DNA from: an uncultured Collinsella sp.
GTDB taxonomy: Bacteria > Actinomycetota > Coriobacteriia > Coriobacteriales > Coriobacteriaceae
Reading direction: 5' to 3'
DNA: 10,498 bases
Assembly: GCA_900549535.1 (NCBI GenBank)
Contig: UROR01000066.1
Coordinates: forward strand, 1-10,498
Shown here: positions 1 to 7,171 of the stretch, piece after piece
Position numbering within the stretch: the first letter of the stretch is position 1
Layout: every line of letters starts with the position of its first letter
The notes under the pieces: generated by a model
What the model saw: the letters and a program-made list of their open reading frames with translations, nothing else
Told to the model about the DNA's origin: nothing
The model's database searches: none
Translations under genes and position numbers: made by a program

Positions 1-21
1 GCATGTCAGAGCTTTCAACAA

Positions 22-72
22 ATCGCAGGTAAATCCGTGTACCAATTTTTGGTACACGGATTTACCTGCGAT
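22..72. repeat. 24-bp perfect palindrome with 3-nt loop
   Basis: Positions 22-45 are the exact reverse complement of 49-72, leaving TTT (46-48) as the loop. As RNA this folds into one uninterrupted 24-bp hairpin. No T-tract follows on either strand, so it is not a classical intrinsic terminator, although it could stop transcription or protect a 3' end. It lies between an unknown left neighbour and a gene remnant. A REP-like or other dispersed intergenic palindrome is the likeliest reading, but copy number cannot be seen from one window. Confidence 0.75.
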
Positions 73-142
73 GTTCATGCTTGGTCAAAAGCCCATCAAG
101 CGATATATTCATTATTTTAATGCGCGCGCCTGAGCTTTTGGC

Positions 143-325
143 TGAAGTGGCAGTCCGACCGCCGGCAGGCGGCCACGCTATGTCCAAAGGCCACGCCTAC
201 TCCCAGTGCCCGGCTACGTCGACGACCCAGTGCTGCCCGTCGAGTTCCTGCCGCAGAGCTACATCAGGGACGTCTTATTGGGGGACGACCACATGGAACC
301 CCGGGAGATCAAGCTGTACGGCTGA
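143..325 (+). pseudogene. 3' remnant of an unrecognised gene
   Basis: The frame ending in TGA at 323-325 reads as a protein-like C-terminus, with GYVDDPVLPVEFLPQSYIRD encoded from about 212 and a tail ending EPREIKLYG. The frame is closed by a TGA just upstream (about 140-142) and has no good start: a GTG at 206 has no ribosome binding site. In another frame an ATG at 180 reads MSKGHAYSQ and would join this tail after a one-base shift near 205, so a frameshifted remnant is possible. A hairpin terminator follows at 386-425, as expected behind a real gene end. I do not recognise the family. The region could also be non-coding with a chance open frame. Confidence 0.35.
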
Positions 326-385
326 TCCATCCGTCAACAACATGTCAAAGCCCCAAAACCCAACAGGATCGCGAACGAGGGGATG

Positions 386-425
386 AATTGACCGCCCGGG
401 TATTTGCGCCCGGGCGGTCAATTTA
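386..425 (+). terminator. Strong GC-rich hairpin terminator
   Basis: Positions 386-400 pair perfectly with 409-423 (15 bp, mostly G-C), with an 8-nt loop at 401-408. The T-run after the stem is short (422-424), so its efficiency as an intrinsic terminator is uncertain. It lies about 60 bases after the stop of the gene remnant and probably ended that transcript. The stem could work from either strand. Confidence 0.65.
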
Positions 426-553
426 ATCAACCATGGGCGCGATTCTGTGAGGCCATATTTCTGGCATCCGCCGTTTGCTCCGGTCTCAACGCACCCATCG
501 ACCGTTCAGTAATCTTTGCGAACGCGACCACGTGCGCATTTGTCGAACAATCA

Positions 554-589
554 AATGTCCGACAATGTCTGACGGAGCTGTCAGACATT
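554..589. repeat. Tandem plus inverted ATGTC[C/T]GAC repeat
   Basis: AATGTCCGAC (554-563) is followed directly by AATGTCTGAC (564-573). After a 6-nt spacer comes GTCAGACATT (580-589), the exact reverse complement of the second copy. The first copy also forms the palindrome TGTC-C-GACA (556-564). Half-sites repeated in both orientations at close spacing are typical of operator DNA for a dimeric regulator. A cruciform or an RNA hairpin (10 bp, 6-nt loop) is the other reading. No regulator gene is in the window. Confidence 0.6.
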
Positions 590-663
590 CACGCACGAAC
601 ATACGAGCTTCGCGAGCGATTGTAGGCAACTAGTAGCCCCAGCTGCGTCTTTGGCGCAGGTTC

Positions 664-689
664 GACATCTGACATCTTGAATGTCTGAC
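664..689. repeat. Second cluster of GACAT/ATGTC half-sites
   Basis: GACATCT occurs twice in tandem (664-670 and 671-677), followed by AATGTCTGAC at 680-689. That last copy is identical to 564-573 and is the exact complement of the inverted copy at 580-589. The two clusters therefore share a 10-base word in both orientations about 100 bases apart. This fits paired operator sites with DNA looping, or long-range RNA pairing. Function is not known. Confidence 0.5.
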
Positions 690-875
690 GTTGAACGAAG
701 CTGGTTGATAACAAGCAGGTGGAATAAACATGGAGCCCGACACCTCTCGCGCAATCGGCGCGCGGCAAGGGTCTGGCCCATCTCATATGTTGCCAACGCT
801 AACGGTGAACCTGAGCGCCCGGGCACATTCTTTGTTGGCTGAAACCTGCATAGCAACTAGCGGAAGGCATCATCG

Positions 876-906
876 AAGGAGTGTGCTGGAAAGCACCCGT
901 CTCCTT
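876..906 (+). other. GGAA-capped two-part RNA hairpin
   Basis: AAGGAG (876-881) pairs with CTCCTT (901-906). Inside it GTGCT (883-887) pairs with AGCAC (892-896), closing a GGAA loop of the GNRA class. The two stems are separated by an asymmetric internal loop (T882 against 897-900). No T-tract follows, so it is not a standard terminator. It resembles a folded RNA element, but I cannot assign a family. It ends about 40 bases before the TATAAT box of the ABC transporter promoter. Confidence 0.35.
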
Positions 907-921
907 AACTGTTAGAAATGC

Positions 922-950
922 AAGTTAATAATCTATGTGGTCAATATAAT
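922..950 (+). promoter_or_regulatory. Putative promoter of the ABC transporter unit
   Basis: A perfect -10 hexamer TATAAT lies at 945-950 in a locally AT-rich stretch. The matching -35 position, 17 bases upstream (922-927), reads AAGTTA and is a poor match, so the box may rely on its strong -10 or an activator. Transcription would start near 957 and leave a leader of roughly 110 bases before the ATG at 1069. Confidence 0.45.
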
Positions 951-1068
951 ACCGTTGAACCAGCGTATCGATACCGCTCAGCCATTCGCCTCGCCCCCGT
1001 CGCACGTATCTTCATCCGGTCTGTTACTTTTAATCTAACAATTCTTTGAGGAACGTAGGTGCTTCTAA

Positions 1069-2883
1069 ATGTACTGTCGACTTCTTCTCAAACTAATCCT
1101 AAGAGACAAGGCCGTATGGATTTGTACGCTCGTTCTCGCTGCAGCCTTCTCCGTCCCCATTGCGTTCAATTCACCCATCTACGGGCCCTTCTTCATGAAG
1201 CAGGGCATGCAGAGCTTCGTCGACGCATTCAATACGCGCGCGCCCCAGGCCAGCGGCACAGACCTATCTCCAGAGCAGCAAAATGACGCGGAGCTTGCAA
1301 GATACGCGAACGCCGCCCTCGCCGCTCAAACCGACGCCGCCTTTCTCGATTCTGCCGAGAGCTACTACGCGCTCATGGGCGAAGGCTTCCAATCCGGGTC
1401 CATCGTGGGAGACCAAGAGACCAATGACGCAGCGCTCGCATATTGCCGTGCCCTGAGCAGCTCCGGCATCACGGATATCCCGGCCTCCGCAAACGACCTG
1501 CCATTCCTTTCCTTCCTGCCTTACGCCATTGCCATGGTGCCGTCTTTCCTTCCCTTCATCCCCTTCCTTCTCTCGTCGATACTCCTGCTCGGCGCCACAA
1601 GGCCTGCGACCCTGGCGGCGAAGGCGCCCGTGCCCAAATTCCGGCGCCTTATCCAGACCGTGTTTTCGATAATCGCCGCGGGGACCGCGATGCTCCTCGC
1701 CGGCCTTGCGCCCGGGAGTATTTACGCCTTGGCCCTAAACGGCTTCGGGCAGATCGGGTACCCGATCGCCTTCTTCCATGACGGCGCGCTTGCCACCACG
1801 ACCGCGGGAGACGTCTTCACAGCCCTGCTTCTCGCGCTGCTCGCGGGCGGAACCTTGATATCCGTTTGCTCCGTCGTCCTATCGACCGCAACGAGGCGCG
1901 TCCTCGCGGGCCCCCTTGCCTCCGCGCTGCTTGTCGCGGCCCCGGCATTCCCGTTATTGTCCGATTCGGCACTGGGGCATAATGCCGCGCTCGGGCTCCT
2001 GCCGCTGGCCGTGTTCTCGCCTATCGAGGCAACGGGTTACGTGGGATGCTTCCCGACGGAATTCATTGGCTCCGGTTCGGGCGGCGCATCGATGCTTGCC
2101 GTGGCCCTGGCATACGTCGCGGTCCTTTTCGCGGTCGGCGCCGTTGCGACACGTTCGCCCAAACAGTCTGGACCCGCGAAAAAGCACCATGGGCTCGAGC
2201 TTCTGGACGCGAGCGTGGGATACGGGAGCACGACGATACTTTCAATCGGGTCGCTTTTCCTGAGCCCGGGAACGGCGGCGGGCCTCGTTGCTCCCAACGG
2301 CTCGGGGAAAACCACCCTTCTTGAAGCGCTGTCGGGCCAATTTCCCACCCGCATCCGCTCGGGAAGCCTGGCGGCAGACGGAATCAGCCAACGTCGATCA
2401 GCCGAATTTGCAGAACTCGTCTACCTGAGCTCTTCAGGTGGCACGGATCTCTATCCCACGCTATCGGCCCTCGAGCACCTTGCTTTCGTTAGGGAGGCGT
2501 GGAAATCGGCCACCGACATCGACTCGCTCTGCAGCTCCCTCGGAATCTCCCCATATCTCGACAAGCCGACCCGTAAACTCTCGACGGGAATGAAGCAGCA
2601 GGTAAAGCTTGCCATGGCGATATCGACCGATTGCCCGTACCTCATCCTCGATGAACCGCTGAACGGCCTCGATCCGGGAAAGCGGAAAACCTCCTGCGAC
2701 GCGATGCGCAGCGAGGTGGCGCGGGGACGAAGCGTGCTCATTTCAAGCCATCTGCTCGACGACCTGGCAGACCTCACCAACTCGTTCTACTTCATCGAGG
2801 CCGGCACGCTCGTGGAAAAGATCAAGTCGTCCTCGCAGACGCTCAAGCAGGAATACCTCGATACATACGAGGGAGTTGAATGA
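1069..2883 (+). CDS. ABC transporter, membrane domain fused to C-terminal ATPase
   Basis: A 604-residue fused half-transporter. The N-terminal part has one membrane segment (about 15-34), a large extracytoplasmic loop (about 35-147), then roughly six more segments (148-174, 193-215, 246-270, 283-300, 303-320, 340-361), an ABC-2-like layout. The ATPase starts near 375: Walker A APNGSGKTT (408-416), signature LSTGM (504-508), Walker B YLILDEP (524-530), D-loop LNGLD, and the switch histidine H561. The canonical first glycine of Walker A is alanine (A408), and the Q-loop position reads YLSSSG with no glutamine. An in-frame TAA directly precedes the ATG, so no earlier start exists; the ribosome site (AGG 1057-1059) is weak. 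The stop is one base before the next ATG, which suggests that this transporter exports, or protects against, the secreted protein downstream. The substrate is inferred from context only. Codon use is more mixed than in secA or prfB, so horizontal transfer is possible. Confidence 0.9.
   Translation: MYCRLLLKLILRDKAVWICTLVLAAAFSVPIAFNSPIYGPFFMKQGMQSFVDAFNTRAPQASGTDLSPEQQNDAELARYANAALAAQTDAAFLDSAESYYALMGEGFQSGSIVGDQETNDAALAYCRALSSSGITDIPASANDLPFLSFLPYAIAMVPSFLPFIPFLLSSILLLGATRPATLAAKAPVPKFRRLIQTVFSIIAAGTAMLLAGLAPGSIYALALNGFGQIGYPIAFFHDGALATTTAGDVFTALLLALLAGGTLISVCSVVLSTATRRVLAGPLASALLVAAPAFPLLSDSALGHNAALGLLPLAVFSPIEATGYVGCFPTEFIGSGSGGASMLAVALAYVAVLFAVGAVATRSPKQSGPAKKHHGLELLDASVGYGSTTILSIGSLFLSPGTAAGLVAPNGSGKTTLLEALSGQFPTRIRSGSLAADGISQRRSAEFAELVYLSSSGGTDLYPTLSALEHLAFVREAWKSATDIDSLCSSLGISPYLDKPTRKLSTGMKQQVKLAMAISTDCPYLILDEPLNGLDPGKRKTSCDAMRSEVARGRSVLISSHLLDDLADLTNSFYFIEAGTLVEKIKSSSQTLKQEYLDTYEGVE
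2871..2875 (+). promoter_or_regulatory. Ribosome binding site setting the start of the secreted protein
   Basis: GGGAG at 2871-2875 lies inside the last codons of the transporter gene, 9 bases before the ATG at 2885. An in-frame TTG at 2876 abuts this site directly with no spacing, so the ATG is the start. Confidence 0.7.
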
Positions 2884-2884
2884 C

Positions 2885-3229
2885 ATGAAACTATTTGAAC
2901 AGCTGAAGTCCAATGCGTCGCGCATGGCTGTCTACGCCATCCTCGTGGCAACGGCTTTATGCGGAATCGCGGCACCCGTCTATGCGCTCAACGGGGAGAA
3001 AGGCGATGTCGAACCCGCGTACATGGCTTCGACGGTTAAGGACCGGTACAAAGCCTTTTCTGGAAAATTGTTTTACATAGCAGAGTACGACACGACCTAC
3101 CGTCAGCTTCGCTACAACAAGGGCTATGACTATCTAGGCGCAGAGGTAATCGGCTATACGTCGGGTTGGTACGGCCCAAACTATGGACACATAACCCAGT
3201 TCAAGTGTAACTACCGTGTGTACAACTAA
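2885..3229 (+). CDS. Small secreted tyrosine-rich protein
   Basis: A 114-residue precursor. Residues 1-34 form a typical signal peptide: Lys/Arg-containing start, hydrophobic core MAVYAILVATALCGIAA, and a VYA cleavage site before LNGEK. The predicted mature protein has about 80 residues, with 13 tyrosines and one cysteine (C108), and ends GHITQFKCNYRVYN; the segment around 77-101 is rich in Gly, Tyr and Trp. No further membrane segment is visible. It is translated from an ATG one base after the transporter stop and is followed by a strong terminator, so the two genes form a closed bicistronic unit. Size, secretion and pairing with an ABC transporter recall small secreted bacteriocins such as the lactococcin 972 group, but I see no convincing similarity to that family. 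A cell-envelope or signalling protein is equally possible. Confidence 0.75.
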   Translation: MKLFEQLKSNASRMAVYAILVATALCGIAAPVYALNGEKGDVEPAYMASTVKDRYKAFSGKLFYIAEYDTTYRQLRYNKGYDYLGAEVIGYTSGWYGPNYGHITQFKCNYRVYN

Positions 3230-3243
3230 AGCAGCCGGCCGGG

Positions 3244-3279
3244 ACGAGGGGTGACGCAAAAGCGTCGCCCCTCGTTTTT
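3244..3279 (+). terminator. Intrinsic terminator of the transporter/secreted-protein unit
   Basis: ACGAGGGGTGACGC (3244-3257) pairs with 3262-3275 over 14 bp with a single G-U pair and an AAAA loop, followed by five Ts (3275-3279). It begins 15 bases after the stop codon of the secreted protein. This is a textbook Rho-independent terminator. Confidence 0.9.
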
Positions 3280-3370
3280 AACCATGTCAACTGAACCTAG
3301 TTCAGTTTGGTTGATTTCCGATCTCAGCCGAACACATTGAGCGGAAAGGCCGTTCCCGCAGTCAGTCGAA

Positions 3371-3403
3371 CGTCCCCGGGGCCCTTCTCAGGCCCCGGGG
3401 ACG
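3371..3403. repeat. 13-bp GC-only hairpin between transcription units
   Basis: CGTCCCCGGGGCC (3371-3383) pairs perfectly with 3391-3403 around a 7-nt loop, followed on the + strand by GCATTTT. It could act as a terminator, but the transcript upstream already has one at 3244-3279, and no gene is visible between 3280 and 3480. A dispersed intergenic repeat or a back-up terminator are the two readings. A smaller inverted repeat, AACTGAA/TTCAGTT (3289-3295 and 3301-3307), lies just upstream. Confidence 0.6.
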
Positions 3404-3483
3404 GCATTTTCCCAGTTGAAGGAACGGTGGAGATGTGTTTCGATGGGTCAGATTCGTGTCGTTCCGAAAAGACCGTGAACCTT

Positions 3484-3512
3484 TTGTGGGACACGCGGCG
3501 CCGTGGTACCAT
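3484..3512 (+). promoter_or_regulatory. Putative rpmE promoter
   Basis: TTGTGG (3484-3489) and TACCAT (3507-3512) are separated by exactly 17 bases, and the -10 matches TATAAT at four of six positions. Transcription would begin near 3519, immediately before the paired hairpins of the leader. The -35 is only a half match. Confidence 0.45.
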
Positions 3513-3519
3513 AACCGAG

Positions 3520-3596
3520 TTTGTTGTCTTGGTCGGAAACCAAGACGCCTTATGCGCTGATCGGTAACCAGCGCCTGACCAATAAGGAGTCCTACC
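3520..3596 (+). promoter_or_regulatory. Structured rpmE leader, probable L31 autoregulatory RNA
   Basis: Two hairpins occupy the leader. GTCTTGGT (3526-3533) pairs with ACCAAGAC (3539-3546) around CGGAA, and GCGCTG (3554-3559) pairs with CAGCGC (3569-3574) around a 9-nt loop that again carries CGGTAA. GACCAA at 3577-3582, close to the AAGGAG ribosome site (3584-3589), is complementary to TTGGTC at 3529-3534, so a pairing that reaches towards the Shine-Dalgarno region is possible. L31 leader motifs are known in several bacterial phyla, including one described for Coriobacteria; this leader fits by position and by having stable paired elements. The assignment to that motif is from context, not a model match. 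Confidence 0.6.
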
Positions 3597-4022
3597 ATGA
3601 AGCAGGGTATCCATCCCCAGTATGTCGAGTGCACGGTGACGTGCTCCTGCGGCAACACCTTCAAGACGCACGCTACCGTGTCCGAGATGAAGGTTGAGCT
3701 TTGCAACGAGTGCCACCCGTTCTACACCGGCCAGCAGAAGTTCGTCGACACCGGTGGACGCGTCCAGCGCTTCGCCGACAAGTTCGGTGGCGCCGCTGCC
3801 GCCCAGCTCAAGAAGGCCGAGGAGGCCAAGGCTGCCAAGGCCGCCAAGGCTGCTGAGGCCGAGGCTGCTCGCAAGGCCGCCGCTGAGGCTAAGGCTGCCG
3901 AGAAGGCTAAGCGTGCTGCTAAGTTTGCCGAGGAGGCTGCCAAGCAGGCCGCCGAGGCTCCCGCAGAGGCTCCCGTCGAGGAGGCCGCTGCCGAGGCCGA
4001 GACCACCGAGGCTGCTGAGTAA
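3597..4022 (+). CDS. rpmE: Ribosomal protein L31 with long C-terminal extension
   Basis: Bacterial ribosomal protein bL31, which sits at the central protuberance of the large subunit and bridges to the small subunit. The first 65 or so residues are a standard L31: MKQGIHPQYVECTVTCSCGN at the start, then C36-x-x-C39, giving the zinc-binding CxC...CxxC pattern (C16, C18, C36, C39) of the zinc-containing form, and FYTGQQKFVDTGGRVQRF near the end. The remaining 75 or so residues are almost entirely Ala, Lys and Glu with a final acidic run, predicted to be a highly charged helix or disordered tail. Typical L31 is 65-90 residues, so 141 is long. The start has AAGGAG 7 bases upstream. It is a single-gene unit with its own promoter, leader and terminator. 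Confidence 0.95.
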   Translation: MKQGIHPQYVECTVTCSCGNTFKTHATVSEMKVELCNECHPFYTGQQKFVDTGGRVQRFADKFGGAAAAQLKKAEEAKAAKAAKAAEAEAARKAAAEAKAAEKAKRAAKFAEEAAKQAAEAPAEAPVEEAAAEAETTEAAE

Positions 4023-4056
4023 ATAGCTCGCCGAGCAAACACTCGCATTCATGGCT

Positions 4057-4099
4057 AAAGGGCTGCGCATCCATTTGGGTGCGCGGCCCTTTTCTTTTT
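4057..4099 (+). terminator. Intrinsic terminator of rpmE
   Basis: Positions 4057-4072 pair with 4077-4092 over 16 bp including two G-U pairs, with an ATTT loop, followed by a T-rich run to 4099. It starts 34 bases after the rpmE stop. Its core, GCGCATCC-ATTT-GGGTGCGC (4065-4084), recurs almost exactly in front of the YitT-family gene. Confidence 0.9.
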
Positions 4100-4100
4100 A

Positions 4101-4167
4101 TTGGTGCAAGCTAACCCGTCCCCATTGCACCAGGTTGGTGCGTAAGGGACGGGTTGGCTTGCACCAA
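4101..4167. repeat. REP-like long inverted repeat with inner hairpin
   Basis: TTGGTGCAAGCTAACCCGTC plus CC (4101-4122) is the reverse complement of 4146-4167 except for one position that still pairs as G-U (4112 with 4156). Inside, GCACCA (4127-4132) pairs with TGGTGC (4136-4141). The whole unit folds into a hairpin of about 28 bp and contains four copies of the TGGTGC/GCACCA word. It sits directly behind the rpmE terminator, in the gap before secA. The design is that of a REP doublet (REPIN) of the sort spread by REP-associated tyrosine transposases; no such transposase gene is in the window. Confidence 0.65.
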
Positions 4168-4350
4168 ATGACAGAGAGACAACGTTTTCCCAGATAAAAG
4201 CTGCCAAAATAAACCAGTCTCTTTTTAGCAGGTTGGTCGTAGTTATTACGTGGTCGAGCGTGTCGACCGCATAGGCGGCGCCTTGTTTGGCTAAAGTACA
4301 AATATCTGTGTTTAACTCGTCCAAGGTTTCATGCCGCGGGCGATGGCCAA
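4168..4350 (+). other. secA upstream region without a clear promoter
   Basis: This gap between the REP-like element and the secA ribosome site must hold the secA promoter. I see no clean -35/-10 pair; TTGTTT (4283-4288) and the AT-rich run TACAAATATC (4297-4306) are the best candidates but are badly spaced. An open frame runs antisense through the gap (4055-4363) without a ribosome site. Confidence 0.3.
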
Positions 4351-4356
4351 AAAGGA
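4351..4356 (+). promoter_or_regulatory. Ribosome binding site setting the secA start
   Basis: AAAGGA at 4351-4356 lies 7 bases before the ATG at 4364. It is inside the open frame that could begin at the ATG at 4331, which itself lacks a ribosome site, so the 4364 start is preferred. Confidence 0.75.
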
Positions 4357-4363
4357 AAACCAC

Positions 4364-7170
<2,807 letters not shown>

Positions 7171-7171
<1 letters not shown>

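Larger units (their letters stand above)
427..1046. other. Gene-poor stretch of about 620 bases
   Basis: I see no convincing protein gene here. Short open frames at 404-625 (+), 581-856 (-), 589-786 (-) and 730-915 (+) lack recognisable domains, overlap repeats or the terminator, and read like low-information frames. The stretch does hold two clusters of an ATGTC/GACAT repeat, a GGAA-capped hairpin at 876-906, and a TATAAT promoter box at 945-950 serving the ABC transporter gene downstream. It is AT-richer than the housekeeping half of the window, especially around 905-950. No tRNA or rRNA was recognised. Confidence 0.6.

Noticed and set aside
81..386. 101-residue open frame in the 5' region
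   Set aside because: Composition is Ser/Thr/Cys/Pro heavy and out of frame with the more protein-like reading that ends at 325.
404..625. 73-residue open frame
   Set aside because: It starts inside the terminator hairpin and ends across the ATGTC/GACAT repeats. No ribosome site.
730..915. 61-residue open frame with AGGTGGA six bases before its ATG
   Set aside because: The ribosome site is decent, but the product has no recognisable features and the frame covers the GGAA hairpin. I kept it out as a gene; it would need expression data or conservation.
876..930. Group II intron domain V, attC site or tRNA
   Set aside because: The GGAA-capped hairpin superficially resembles domain V, and GTTAGAA follows it, but the catalytic triad, intron 5' end, attC core pairing and tRNA arms could not be found.
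3324..4070. 248-residue antisense open frame over rpmE, rich in Leu, Gly and Ser
   Set aside because: The low-complexity run is the reverse complement of the Ala/Lys/Glu codons of the L31 tail, and the frame also runs through the rpmE promoter and leader.
4055..4363. 102-residue antisense open frame in the rpmE-secA gap
   Set aside because: Part of it reads like protein, but it starts at a GTG without a ribosome site, inside the secA start region, and runs through the REP-like repeat and the rpmE terminator.
4331..4363. Upstream ATG giving SecA 11 extra residues
   Set aside because: No ribosome site precedes it, while AAAGGA is well placed for the ATG at 4364, which gives the usual SecA N-terminus.
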